Below, one piece after another: positions 1 through 12,841 of a DNA stretch of 64,000 bases (position 1 is the first letter of the stretch; every line of letters begins with the position of its first letter). The translations under genes were made by a program, and so were the position numbers. Origin of the DNA: Trachythela sp. YZ-2020 (Eukaryota > Cnidaria > Anthozoa > Malacalcyonacea > Clavulariidae); assembly GCA_016169945.1 (NCBI GenBank), contig JADLSH010000395.1:9452001-9516000 (forward strand), read 5' to 3'. The notes under the pieces were generated by a model that was not told the DNA's origin, ran no database searches, and saw only the letters and a program-made list of their open reading frames with translations.

Positions 1-790
1 TTTAGACATATTGTATTTCAGGATTCTTTGGACATTTAGATCAGACGCAATTTTCACCTTATGAGTGTGGCAGGCTCCACTTGCCATACGAAACAGATTT
101 GTTGTGAATAAATTCAAATGAAGTAACTCGAGTTTGTATTTTTGGTTAATATATATTGCTTTGAGCATGATGATAACTTCAAATGTGTTCAATTTGCTCA
201 CAACTGTTTTTGTTCCATCAATTGACTTCATTGTCCGTATCCATTGTGATTGGTTAATGGTCAATTTTGCATAACAAATCGTCAATTTTCCTTGCAGTTC
301 TTGTAACTGGCTTTCTCTAACTTTACAGTTCTCACAAGGAGTTGGACAATGATCCTGTGTCTGTGTACAATTGAATCAAAGCATTACTATTAAACTTTAT
401 ACAAAAACACATCGATACAGTAATAGTGTCGGGTAAAAATTGGCACGTTTTGTTTGCACAAATTTCACCCATATTCTTCTCAAAGACTTGTCAGTCGGAC
501 TTTTATGCAGTGACATACCCGCATTTTTGTCAGACGTTTTACTGCAATCTTGTACAACACAGAGCGGTGAAGGTATAATTTATATATTGCTATAGCCTTA
601 CACATGGAGAAAGAGTTAAGACTATGACATCACAGATCTTCGAAACACTTGACCTTTACAATATGGTGCATTTTAATGACGGCTGTAAAAATTCGAACTT
701 TATCTTCATATAACTGAGGCAAAATTTGAGATATTGTGCTAACATTTGGTGAGGCAACTTCTTTATGATGCAGTCTTTACAGATATGGAG
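1..790. other. Gene-free AT-rich stretch
   Basis: I see no supported coding region, RNA gene or clear repeat. The short open frames here are low-complexity and lack recognisable motifs. It may be intron or upstream sequence of the RecQ-like fragment that follows. Confidence 0.5.
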
Positions 791-799
791 AGAGACAAA

Positions 800-1192
<393 letters not shown>

Positions 1193-2415
1193 CTACAGTC
1201 AGGATATTATTGTAATGTACAGTATATACAATGGTATAACCAATGCAAAAATGACTAGCACTTCCCGAAATCTGTGGCAAATAGAGTACACAAGTGGGAA
1301 AATTTAAAATGGCCGCTAAACTGAATGTTCTGCAGTTAAACTCATAAAACTAATTATTTATACAATTAATGCTCTGACCAAAACAGGTTACAATAATTTT
1401 AGATAGCCTATTTTTATATTTTAACTCTCAAAAATGTGGAAAATACCCTAATTAATGCATTAAATTGCTATTCTGCCAATTTTAACCTTCTTTAACTCAA
1501 AACTGACATGGAATATCGCACTAGTTGCTTATATGTTTATATATATACTTTTTTGTTAACTTTCTTATGGTATAGTTTATTTTTGTTGAAAGTGAACTTG
1601 AAATTTTGCATTTTTAGTCAACATTTAAGAAATAGAAAACATTATTATGGGGGCCCTCACCCCTCGTGTTTTTGTTCGCGAACCTAGTAGGTTCGTCGCT
1701 CTATCTCATTGTGGTTTGATGTATATGCAACATGCCATATATCATTTTAAAGCTTATAATATGGTCTACACAAATATGAGCACAGGCGACTTCCCAGGAA
1801 AAATCTTATATGTATAAGAACCTTGCGAATCCAAAAAGTGAATTTTTAATTAGTCTATATTTGAAGTCTATGTAGTAAAAAACTAAGCATCAAAACTTTA
1901 TATATTTAAGATTACATCCCAATCAACAAAATAATGGATGCTTTTGGTGTAACACTCTATTTTGTTGCCATGGCAACAAATATTAGGTAAGGATCTTATT
2001 CAATAATACCAATTTTGGTATAGAATATTAAATTTTTAGCAGAGAGTAAAAAGCATCCATTAATTTGTGCAAACGTACCTAAAGAACAATCTCAGAAAAA
2101 ATCAGCAAGATTGGTTAAATACGTTTCAAGTTTTTAGGATTTAAGTAATGGCCGCTAACCGGTTTTTGAGAAAACGCCATTTAAAATTAGTGAACTATAG
2201 CACAAACGTTTTCTAATGTATTACTATAATATACCTGTCCAAAACCAACATATATCAGTGTAAGGATATTGTAATGTCACATTTATTGTCCTTTGCTGAT
2301 GTAATGTGCCAATGGGGCATCATCACTGTCCTTGGAATCGATGTTCTCCAAAAGTCTGGCTAATGGAAAATCATCATCATCAGAAGATGATGTAACAAAA
2401 TCAAGCAGATCAACA
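1193..2415. other. Gene-free stretch before Mutator-like remnant
   Basis: AT-rich non-coding sequence. A GC-rich block beginning GGGGGCCC at 1649 may be the left terminus of the Mutator-like element (separate entry). Nothing else is supported. Confidence 0.4.
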
Positions 2416-4696
2416 TCATTGAATTTCCCACTGGCATAATGAATTTCCCACTTGGTTTGCTGCCAGCTTGGCCTCTCTGATTTTCCTTCTTCTTAACTTT
2501 TCTTTCGAGTTTGCCTTCTTGATGGAGTGCCTCATCCTAGTCGCATCTTTGTTCATGCAGCCTTCCAGCGTGAACTCACCACCAGGGATGTTAGCAGCCT
2601 TCATGACATCTTGTCTTGATGTAGACCCACAATTGAAAGCCAGTATAGCTGACATGGCTGCAATTTCAATAACATGAACCAGTGTTTCAGGGCATGGTTC
2701 CATACAAGACCATTCAAGCTTTCGTTGACATTCTGTGAATAACCCAGAAGGCACCGAAACAAAAGAGAATACTGGCTGAGAAGCTTGAATTCAGGAAGCA
2801 GAAACTCCAAGAAAACTGGATCTAAATGATGGTCCTTTCTCTGAAGCTTCCTTCTTTTTTGTAAGAGCACCAACTATCTGGTCCTGACGGACAAAATTTA
2901 TGTCGCTCTTTGTTATCAGGAAGTTCACATGAATGGAATAGAACTGCCATTATAGCCTGTTGCATCATGGATATTTCATCCTTTTGTTCTTGTGCAGTTA
3001 ATTTCCCAGGCTTGACATTTGCTCTGATTGCATTGCCATAGTATGTTTGGAGCTTATCTATCACTTTGTCTGTTAGTCTATGCTTGCTCCCCTTCACCGA
3101 TTTCCCATCCTTCAGTTTGCTTGCTTTCTTCCTCAATTCCCATAAATGTGTCCCCATTCTCTTCTGGACATGCCAAACACAATCCAACTTTGTCACCCTT
3201 GAACAATCCGCCTTCCACTCTCATGACTTCCCTTCCATTCTTCATAGCTCTTCGATTCACGCCATTTCTTATGCTCGGCTGAACGCTTGTCAGTGTTTTC
3301 CCATTTCTCACAATCGGCACAGCTACCATATGTATCCCAGATACTACCATACGCCTTACTGTCACCATCACTGATCATAAACTTATAGTGCAGATTGCTG
3401 TCCTTCGACTGCTCCCATATCTTCTTGGCGATAGAGCACTCCATTGATCCACTTGAACCAGTGTCAGTTTGGGTACATTGATCCTGGTGACCACAGAACC
3501 AGATATCAAATTCAGGGAATCTTCACCCAGATCATTCTTAGCTATCGAACATTCTCTGCATATCTTGGATTCAAAGTCGTAATCAAGTACATCACCAGTT
3601 TCAGCAGAAATAACAAAACCGATTCCAAAGTTTGCCGTGTACCCTCGTTTAGACCATGTGCCATCATAACTGACAGCAATGTCTGCAACATTTCATTTTG
3701 GCATGAGAAGATTTTATCCCTTGCTTTCTGTAACTGCTCAGAAACAGCTTTCTTGTGGGCTTCATAAAGTGCGGTCACATGGTTGTTCCAAGCATTACTC
3801 TGGCAAGGCGGAGGCATGTTGAAAATATCGCACATAACAGACATTCCATCTCTCCCTATTTCCAGTGCAGAGTAAACCATTCGTCGATTGATGTCCATGG
3901 AATTTTTGGGGTTCCATCCCTGGTTCTGGCTTCCAGAAGTTTGGAGTTCAATTTTGGTGTCACACTTAGAGCACTCAATGATTATAACAGCACTATTTCC
4001 ATATCTTCGAGCCTCATCATCAGTGACTTTCAACTCTCCCCCTGATTCACAATTATGCAAAGACTGAAATACATTTGCTAAATTTGAAAGTTCAATCAGC
4101 CTATAACCATACTCTCCATCGAAATCTTCTCTTCTATCGTTCTTTTGGCTTGTTATCTTTCGTACAGACGCAGTTGCATTGACTGGTGTTGAGCCACATG
4201 GCATCGATGTTGAGGATGAAGCAGGTTCAGAAGAGCTGCTAGGGCTCGAAGTATTCCATCGATTTTCACCACGAAATCGCCAAGAAAGAATAATCTCTAA
4301 GAGACTATTTGCCGTTACAAATAAGCAAGAAAATAAAGTAAAGCCCAGTCAAAATATACCTTTGATGTATTCTCAGTGTTGATAGCTATTTTCTCAAACA
4401 AGAAAGAAAATGTGGTGTTCTATGGCTTAGTGACCAGGTCTTAACATCGTTACCAGTCCCTTATGTTGTGGGCTATCATAAATAGCTAAAAGAAATTAAA
4501 ACGCCCATAAACAACCAAGAAAACAGACAAAACAAACAGTAATCTAGTTGTGTAACCTTTCAAAAAAATGCAATTTTGAGAGAAAGGAATGTCGTTTCAG
4601 CTCCAAATTTCACAACATTCTACACATACTAATGATGATTTCTATGCAAAAAAAATGTTTATGAATTTTTCAAACCTCTTAAGGTAACGGGCCCCC
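1649..4696 (-). mobile_element. Putative Mutator-like element boundaries
   Basis: The broken Mutator-like transposase at 2416-4320 is flanked by GGGGGCCC at 1649-1656 and its reverse complement GGGCCCCC at 4689-4696. Both ends abut TTAT on the outside. Inside the first eight bases the two ends diverge (CTCACC versus GTTACC when both are read inward). The matching stretch is short and self-complementary, so it could be chance. No 8-9 bp target duplication of the kind expected for Mutator-like elements could be confirmed. The boundaries are an inference from position and should be treated as tentative. Confidence 0.25.
2416..4320 (-). pseudogene. Mutator-like DDE transposase, frameshifted
   Basis: Read on the minus strand, this matches the Mutator-like transposase domain family common in cnidarians. 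In order there is a serine-rich N-terminus (about 4290-4180), an RLIELSNL..LHNC segment with a CSKCD zinc-ribbon-like pair (about 4110-3960), the first catalytic block VSYDGTWSKRGYT (about 3670-3630), the second acidic block ISDGDSKAY (about 3385-3355), a CPSGPDSWC motif (about 2890), and the NVNESLNGLVW block with the likely catalytic glutamate (about 2740-2710). It ends in a basic tail rich in R and K. These blocks fall in several frames, with shifts near 3690, 3520, 3195, 2870 and 2700, so no intact protein is encoded. The enzyme would have been a nuclear cut-and-paste transposase. Confident as to family; decay is evident, although some indels could be assembly errors. Confidence 0.75.
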
Positions 4697-5719
4697 TTAT
4701 AGAAACACGCGTAGGAGTTTGGGAGAAATAATCAGTGGCAAAACTCGTTATTTCGAGTTCTCCCAACCTCCCACAAGTGAAAAACAGCAAAAAATGTTTT
4801 CTATTTCTTTTATAATAGAACTCAAAAGACATTTTTAAACTCTATTAATTTACAAATTCTTATTAGGTACGCATGCTGACCTTTGCTCGTCAATTTCGCT
4901 GCAAAAAACAACTCTGTTTGAAAATTAACAGTCAAAACTGTGTAAAAGCATTAAAATTGTTTTAAATAGTATTCAAAGTTTTATAATTCGCATTAAATTA
5001 TTTTTTGATGGTTTTAAATTTTGGCGGGAAATTTCCATGTTTCTATACAGTTATAGAAATATACGCTTCTCAACCAATCAGCGCACACGTACTATAAATG
5101 TTATATTATAAAGTACTTTAATAGACAAAATGTTGAAATTCTCAAGTCTTTGACTGTAAAGCCAAATCAGAAGTGCCAACACATATAATTTCGTTCACCA
5201 ATGTTAAACTAAGAAAATACTAGTTGGCACCTTGTAACAAAAAATGCCATCCGAGTCCAACTTTCAGATCTTTGGCCGGCCACCACCTGATTTAGCCTGG
5301 TCTGCAGAAGGATCAACTTGTACATTCCCACCTGCAAGCACACTAGCTACAGTTTTAAAAATAAAATATAAGTAGACATACATAATTGTCCTTCAGTAGC
5401 ATTGTATTAAGTAAACATTTGTTCGATTGAGGGGTGAGACTACTGTTAATATAATGAACTTAAAAAAATATGCTAAAGATAAAGTAAGCTAAAAAAGCAA
5501 AAAAAATAAAAAATTATTGATATGACTAGAACAATAGGTCTGATAATTATTGCATTCCTTTCACTGTGGATATGGATGGCTTCTTTTTCCGCAGGGAAAA
5601 AGGTTGCAGATTGATGCAGAAAGCACTAGCTGTGTGCATTGGTGCAATTACATAAGTTGTTTCTCTGTTTCTAGAATGTTAAAATCTAAATGCATCATCA
5701 AAAACATCAAAAAAACCCT
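4321..5719. other. Gene-free AT-rich stretch
   Basis: Beyond the possible right terminus of the Mutator-like element at 4696, no coding sequence or RNA gene is recognisable. Short poly-A and AT-rich runs dominate. Confidence 0.4.
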
Positions 5720-6139
5720 TTAGCTTTCTTTTACTATATGCACAATTGCAGCATAGGCAGATTGAGAGCAGAGAGCATTGACAATAACTAAGGAACAACC
5801 ACAAAATGGCTTAATATTCAAAAGACCTAAAATTACTCCATATGTATAAATTGGATGTCTAAAAGGTACATTGTGATTTGTGTGCCATTTGGATCTTGTG
5901 TAGTTTACAGAAGAATACAACTGATGATTACAGACAAATCTATCATAAAGGTCTCCAACCTCCTTATTTACCATTATATCCAGAAGATCTTGCAAAGCAA
6001 CCAACCCATGAGCATCTAATTTTACCACTTTTTCAGAACCTAGAAGACTCAACCCCTCACAGTCATTCTTGTACTTATACCAGACATTCTTGTGCTTATA
6101 CCAGACATCGCCCATCAGCCTGACAACTGCATCCTTCAC
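5720..6139 (-). CDS. Hypothetical TE-associated C-terminal ORF
   Basis: Open minus-strand frame of 139 codons without a recognised domain. The second half (SSVNYTRSKWHTNHNVPF, then YGVILGLL and CSLVIVNAL) resembles a C-terminal segment often seen at the end of large cnidarian transposon-like proteins, with a pattern of S-S, Y-G-x-I and H-I-V blocks. That resemblance is from memory and not strong. Near the N-terminus WYKHKNVWYKYKN is an imperfect internal duplication of about 24 bp (plus strand 6065-6110). No partner exon could be identified upstream. It could be a terminal exon of a decayed transposon ORF or spurious. Confidence 0.3.
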   Translation of the reverse strand: MKDAVVRLMGDVWYKHKNVWYKYKNDCEGLSLLGSEKVVKLDAHGLVALQDLLDIMVNKEVGDLYDRFVCNHQLYSSVNYTRSKWHTNHNVPFRHPIYTYGVILGLLNIKPFCGCSLVIVNALCSQSAYAAIVHIVKES

Positions 6140-7655
6140 AGGAAAATATTAATCATCATGTATGCAAGTCCTTGCCATTGATGCAACCTTGCTTTTTAGA
6201 AAAAATGTATCTGTTATTTGCTGTGGAACAGACTACGTTCAATGAAACATATTCACAAGGACATGATTGTGTGCCCCTAAGGTAAAAGTAGAGGTAGCCC
6301 ATAGTGGGCAACATTCCTTAACAGAATGTGCCAAGTGTGTCAAACAGTGGACATTAAATGTACAACTTGAGAACCCATATAGCTCCTACAGCTGAATCAA
6401 ACTTCGTTAGACAAAATTCAAAGAGTAATTTCATCATTTTGATATTGAGTCACTTGTGTGTGCCAAGTGTGTAAATCCCATGTACAACTAGGGATCCAAG
6501 GATTGTGCAAAGGAAAACAAATTTGAGGAAAATGCGAGTGAAAATGGGAAAAATGAGAAAATTAAAGATTAAGCAAAGCAATGACATATTTTTGTTGAAT
6601 GTTGGATCCTGTAACACCATAATTTACAAGTAAATGCAAGTAATGTTTCAGGAAAATCTCTCCTTAATCCTACAGATAAAGAATATTTCACAATTAGCCG
6701 TGGGAAGTGTATGTGTATTTATTGCTGACGTAAATAGATGAGTCATGCATGGAATTATAGCTAGCAGTATGTATATGTCAAGATTTTCAAGTTCTCATGA
6801 CATTTGTTTTTCGAAGGCCTATTATTAACTTCGCTTTTGAAAATCGTGTGTTTTAACTTCAAGCGTAAACATACGCAGGCAAATTATGCCTCATTTATAA
6901 CTACTTGTAACAAGAGACAGACCCTACCAAGATTTCCAAGAAAATGATCATTGAAACTTTGCTTTTAGTAAAAAAGATTTTATTTGTAATCTTGAGAGAG
7001 GACAAAGTTATCAAGGCAATGAATGTTGTGGATCGTTATATTTATGACTTATACTCAGTATTAAGTTATAGAAGGACAAAGAGTAAAGAGTAGTTACAGG
7101 GTTCATATTATTAAATGTTATGTTGAAAATTTTGTTTACAGTAATATGACTCTACTGTATATGTTTGTACTCTATAATTCCAGACTGTCACTTCACATTT
7201 TGCACATGGGCGGCTATTATATATTAGCCCAAGTTAAGTAAGTCCAAGTCGGAAATCTGAATTGTTTGGTGAAATAGTATAAAAACAAAGGGTGTATAGT
7301 CGGCCACTGCCTTCAACATCCTCGTACCCAGGGCATTTGCTCCCCCGAGCCAAATACCCTGGTATGAGCTGGTCACGTGAACCCAAACAATTTATATTAC
7401 TAAGGGGCGGTAGGTGATTTCTAGTTTTCTTCCCAGCCTGTTCGCAGGTTCGCAGGCCTTTATTGCGAAGGTAAATCCAAACAAAGAGGACATGTTTTTG
7501 GGTTATAATTCCATGACACGCAATCACGAATATTTCTCTTTGATCTTGACCCCAATCCCGACCCAATCCCTAACCCTACCCCTGTTTCGTGCCATGGAAT
7601 TGTAACCTGTTTTTGTCTTGTCTTCATTCCACTGTAAACAATATATAGCAATATA
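6140..7655. other. Gene-free stretch with a dispersed repeat motif
   Basis: No coding exon is recognised. At 7318-7345 there is CCTCGTACCCAGGGC. The same core recurs inverted near 20628 (CCTGGGTACGAGG) and again near 31570 (CTCGTACCCAGAG), so it marks a dispersed short repeat. Confidence 0.4.
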
Positions 7656-8229
7656 AATCTTAAGCCGAAACAAGCAAAGTGTTTGGAGGCACTTTTTAAT
7701 AGGAGAGATACTGTCGCTGTTTTACCGACTGGATATGGTAAATCTTTAATTTACCAATTGCTCCCAACACTGCTTCATGAAAGGAATCTCTTCGAACAAA
7801 GGCAATCAGGTGAAGCAGTTCTAATCTTCGCCTGTTATCCTTGTTGTTTCGCCTTTGAATTCGCTGGTTGATGATCAGTTAAGAAAGATAAACGACAGCA
7901 CAGGTTTAAAAGCAGCAGTTCTGAAAAATAACCAGGAAGAATGTGGCACTGATTTCAAAGACGCATTGTTCAATATTGTGTTTCTTCACCCCGAAGCATA
8001 TTTGTCGTCTAAGGCAGGATTTAAGTTATTTCAATCTGCACCGTACCAAGAATCCGTTGAGGCTATCGTTGTCGACGAAGCTCACTGCATTTTGGAATGG
8101 TGGTGAGTATAATTCACAAACCATTTAATAATAAAAAATATACCTTATATACAAGAACATTAATTGGTTTTTGTGAATCGATTTATATTACAAATATTAA
8201 AATTAATTCATTTTAAGGCAACAAATGTA

Positions 8230-9060
8230 ATTTTTTATTTTTTGTATAAACATATTTATTCATTTAGTGTTTACCCAAGAGCGTAAACGCTCATTGAGGG
8301 GCTCACACTACATTTAACAATACAAATAAATAAATACACAACAGGAGAAGACGAACAGAAAAAACCAACAACAAAAAGTGATCAAAGCTGGTTCAATTGG
8401 TTAATCTTTAGAAAAACAATTAGTTTGCTTGATATATTTTTGAACATGCATAAATATACATCTATTACTATCTGCACTCAAATCAATTGAACCAAATAAA
8501 AATATTTTACCAGCCTTCACCATAAACTTGAGCAGCAGCCGAGAGTAAGGATAATCTAAGAGCAGTATATCAGGAGCAATATAACAAATAATGAATTACT
8601 GATTCACAACAAGCTCCACATAAACATGCTGGAGATAAACTACAAATAATGTTAAACAAATAATAATTTAGAGTGTTACAATTTAGGCGTAAACGAGTAT
8701 GTAAAATAGAAGAATATCTATCAATAGAAAAATCATAATAGCTAGTGTAAGTTTGAATGTCAAAAAAAGAAGATAATGAGTTCTTAAATGAACCAATCGA
8801 CTTTGTATTACGATCAATAAAGTCAATACTATTCCATAATATAGTAGTTGAAGGAAAAAACGATGTTTTAAATAGTTCGGTTCTCGCACAAAAAAAGAAA
8901 AGTCGAAAGCATTTCTTAAGGATAGACCCGACCTTTGCTGTACTGTTTGAGGCAATAAATCTGACAAATATACGTGATGTGACGCGACGCGTGTGGGACC
9001 GTGCGCTGCCAAGCTCTGTAAAATTCTCAAAATTTTACACATTTCGTTTTGGAATTTCAA
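8230..9060 (-). mobile_element. 5'-truncated LINE 3' end (minus), in RecQ intron
   Basis: The minus strand reads as the degraded end of a LINE reverse transcriptase ORF. A region near 8700-8590 translates to RLNCNTLNYYLF and then SPACLCGACCESVIHYLLYC, which is the C-terminal CCHC-like zinc knuckle (C-x2-C, H, C) found after the RT in many LINEs. It continues into a 3' UTR holding a short hairpin (GAGCGTTTACGCTC near 8280-8293). The tail (about 8240) is AT-rich with an AATAAA signal in minus orientation. Several stop codons and shifts are present. It has no target duplication that I could define and is older-looking than the neighbouring plus-strand LINE. Confidence 0.55.
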
Positions 9061-9349
9061 ACACTTTACATCAGAGAACGTTGGATAAAGTTCTCCCTTT
9101 GGATTATATAAGGTAGTTTTGGATCTATCTTTGTTGTTCGCTGAGAAAATTTTGCATTTTCATTGTAAATTACGCCGATTTGGACTTTCCGTTATCTGTT
9201 TCTGCACGCGCAAGAGAAAGACGGTTGATTGACGAGTGCAAACGAACACGCCACCGTGCGCGCTTGAATTAAATAAGCGTGTGCGCTTCAATTAGAATCA
9301 GAAAACTCCCTGATCAGGGCATTAAAACATTTTGTTATACTATTAAAAT

Positions 9350-12300
9350 ATGATTTCGCCTAAATTGGGCTACATCATTGTGTTTCTGTGGTTGGTTTTA
9401 CGTGGTGTAAAGATGAAAGAAGGAAGCATGCAGTTGAAACTATTTTACGCAACCACAAAAGTTCTTGGTCCTCTGTGCTCTTATAAAGCTTGTCGTGTAA
9501 ACAAACATGTTACTCTGCTCTCTGTCCATCGAATTATACACGGACTAATTCTGTTGCAACGATCGTCCCTGCCTTTGATGCTCATTCTCTTAGCTAATGA
9601 TGTGGAAACAAATCCTGGTCCTGTTAAAACCACCAGAACTGATAACAACAACCTGAAAGTCCTTTATTTAAATGCCAGAAGCATAAAGTCATTTGTCGCA
9701 ATTGACAACAATCCTTCAAACAAAGTTTGCAAAATCACTTTACTTCAAGAATTGGTTCACGCGTGCGATTATGAAGTTATCTGTATTTGCGAGACATGGT
9801 TAAACAAAACAGTCCTTGACTCCGAAATTCTTCCCGGTTTCAATATCTTCCGGAGAGATAGAATTGGAAACATCGGAGGTGGTGTGCTAATCGCAGTTAA
9901 GGAAGGATTACAAGCTACTCGGCGTTGTGACTTAGAAAGAGATGGTGCTGAATTTGTAGTCATACAACTCAATAAAGTGAACAATTCGACTCCTATTAAC
10001 AACGGTGGATGTGCCAACGGTGAAGATCTCTGCGAACTTGTAGGTGATAATTTTCTTCATCAGTTCATAGAAGGCTCAACCCATCGTGCTGGTAATAAGC
10101 TTGACTTGTTATTCTGTAATAATGCTGAGAATTTATCTGATGTATTAACTTTTTCGACTGATGAACACAATTTCCCTACTGACCACCACATTGTTGAATT
10201 CAGTATCCGTACGAAATTCACAAGAGCAAAACCTGTGCGACGTGTTGTCTTTGACTACAACAAAACTGACTTTCCTGCACTTCATAGAGCCTTGTCAGAA
10301 GCACAGTTGGAGATACCTTTTATGAATAACATCGATGAATGCTGGGAGCAGTGGAAGGACGCATTTCTATCTATCGTGACCAAATTCGTTCCAACCAAAC
10401 TTGTGCAGGATACTAACTCTCCTCCTTGGATTGACGGTGAAGTTCGCCATCTAATTCGTAAGAAATATACTGCTCTGCGACACTACAGGAAAAACAAGAC
10501 ATCTACACGCAAGATCAAACTGCGAACTCTGTGCCAACAAGTCAAGTACGCAATCAGAACTAAACATAAGATGTACCTTACTAAGATCGAAGCATCGTTT
10601 AAAGACAACCCTAAGATGTTTTGGAGCTACCACAAAGCTATACTTCATCACCGATCCGCGCTAAACCCTGTAATAACCTTCAACAACCATACAGCAACAT
10701 CTCCTAAAGAAAAAGCAGAACTTTTTAACACCTATTTCTGTTCTGTCTTTCGACCTGCCAAATCTACCGAGATCACTGAAGCGCCCCTCTCTTTGCTAAC
10801 CTCTGCCTTGTTGTCAGATATTTCCATCTCAGAAGAAGAAGTAGTCCACCATCTCTCGAACTTGGATCCATCAAAAGCTCCTGGTCCTGACAATATCCCT
10901 GGTCAGATCTTAAAGCAATGTAGCTCTGTCATCGCTCCTAGCCTTTGTTCACTGTTTAATCATTCTCTGCAATCTGGAACTCTACCTTCTGAATGGAAAT
11001 CTGCCAATGTTACACCTGTTCATAAGAAAAATAAGAAAGAACCCGCTACTAACTACCGACCTATATCCCTGCTTTCCATCATCAGCAAAATCTTGGAGCG
11101 ATGCGTTTGCTATCGTTTCTAGGATCATGTTCAGGGATTCATAAAGCACAACACAGATTTCTTCATGGTCGCTCTTGTGTAAGCAACTTCTAGCCACCTT
11201 ACATCGTATTGGACAATTGCTAGACCGTAACGTTCAGACAGACGTCCTTTTTCTAGACTTTGCTAAAGCCTTTGATTCCGTTGATCATACTATCTTATTG
11301 AAGAAACTCAAATCTTACGGTATCTCAGGCAACATGTACAATTGGTTTACTGATTATTTGCATGGACGAACTCAGCGTGTCGTTGTCGACGGTGTATCTT
11401 CAGAATGGTCTCAAGTCAACTCTGGTGTTCCTCAGGGCAGTATCTTAGGTCCTATGCTGTTCCTTCTCTTTATCAATGACCTTCCTGACGTCATTCCTCC
11501 ATCAACATCAACCGGACTGTATGCTGACGATACAAAGCTATATAAAGCAATAAAATCACGCCAGGACGGTGACCATCTACAGGAAGCATTGTCATTTGCG
11601 GATGGTTGGAGCAAGCAATCCAATATTGACTTCAACGCATCTAAGTGTAAAGTTCTGACAATATCCCGCCGAAAAAATCCGATTGAAACAAAGTACCACT
11701 TTGGTTCAACTGAATTGATGCCTGTGGATAGTGAGGTTGACCTTGGAGTTACTGTGACAAGAAAGTTATCTTGGAATCTGCATATCATCCAAATTGTATC
11801 CAAGGCAAACAAAATGTTGGGATTAATATGGAGAACATGCCCCTTGTTAACGGATCGTGTTGCTCAAAATACATTATACTTATCCTTAGTGAAATCTCAA
11901 CTGTGTTATGCTACAGAAGTCTGGTCACCGTCGCAGTCCACCAACAAAACCAACCTAGAGAGGATTCAAAGGCGTGCCACACGATGGATGCTCCAAGTAA
12001 AGATAGGAGAGGTCTCCTACAAAGATCGTTTGTTGGCCCTTAATCTTCTACCACTATCTTACGATAGAGAGATAAAGGATTTAACATTATTTTTTAAAGC
12101 TATGTATGGATATTATGATCTGAATGTTTTTGATTATGTGTCATTCGTAAGCCATAGCCGTACCCGTAATTGTGTAAACCCTAGTCTAATGCTTAAAGTA
12201 CCTTCATGTAAAACAAGTACGTTCCGGTCATCATTCTTTAACCGTATCGTTCCCCTTTGGAACTGTGTGTGTAGATCTGCTCAACCTTCAGACTTATGTA

Positions 12301-12428
12301 GCCTAACAATGTTCAGATCGTTTGTATCAAGAACATATTTACATTTATTAATCTCTTGGTACGACGTAGACATGACCTGTACATGGTCATTACATCGACT
12401 TGTTCATGTCATAGAGTTTAACATGTAA
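9350..12428 (+). pseudogene. LINE (L2/CR1-like) endonuclease-RT ORF, broken
   Basis: Non-LTR retrotransposon ORF2-type protein. Codons 1-91 are a hydrophobic leader (LGYIIVFLWLVL, then PLMLILLAN) ending in the 2A-like motif DVETNPGP. An apurinic endonuclease (EEP) domain follows: LYLNARSIKS, CETWLNKT, FRRDRIGNIGGGVL, and a C-terminal LDLLFCN and TDHHIVEF. The middle of this domain is shortened around codon 215, where the conserved DFN block is missing. RT motifs are VTPVHKKN and YRPISLLS, then LDFAKAFDSVDH, NSGVPQGSILGP, LYADDTKLYK and DLGVTVTRKLSW. The frame breaks at 11100-11200 (stops and a shift), so the protein is not continuous. The UTR runs to about 12745 and ends with AATAAAGTATTTAAAAC. 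It is inserted in the sense direction in the RecQ intron. Clade assignment to L2/CR1 (Jockey superfamily) is by motif style only. Confidence 0.8.
9599..9622 (+). other. 2A-like ribosome-skipping motif in LINE
   Basis: In frame with the LINE ORF, codons 84-91 read DVETNPGP, an exact fit to the 2A consensus D(V/I)ExNPGP, where peptide-bond formation between Gly and Pro is skipped. It sits directly before the endonuclease domain and after a hydrophobic stretch. That is the position reported for 2A-like sequences in APE-type LINEs of invertebrates. The residue before the Asp is Asn rather than the usual Gly/His. Activity is inferred. Confidence 0.75.
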
Positions 12429-12841
12429 GGTAAAAAACATATGCTATTGCTTGACACTAAAATTATTTGAATGTTCCTTACATCATTTCAAGTTACTATT
12501 GCTCTCACTCAATTTTAAGCTCCATTTTATCAAATATTTTTTATATTAATCTTAGTCTTGATTTTCGAGCTAGTGGCATATGTTTATTTACGACTGTAGT
12601 TATGTATATTTTATTTTATTCTATTCTATGTACTGTCTGTCGTTGTATGTTAATCGGAGAATGCCTTGCATGGGACCTCGAGTCCCGTTCGCTTGCACTC
12701 CTACCGTTTGAACATCGTCCAATAAAGTATTTAAAACAAATAATTTGGTGTCAAATTATTTGCAATTTTAAAATATAAAATAAGTTTATGGATCGCCTTG
12801 TTTTCATGTCTTCCCAAGCTAATTCCTCCAATATTTTTTAG
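12429..12841 (+). other. LINE 3' UTR and end of RecQ intron
   Basis: The LINE 3' UTR runs to about 12745, where AATAAAG precedes an A-rich end. The rest is the tail of the RecQ intron with a pyrimidine-rich acceptor (TTTTTTAG ending 12841). Confidence 0.5.
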
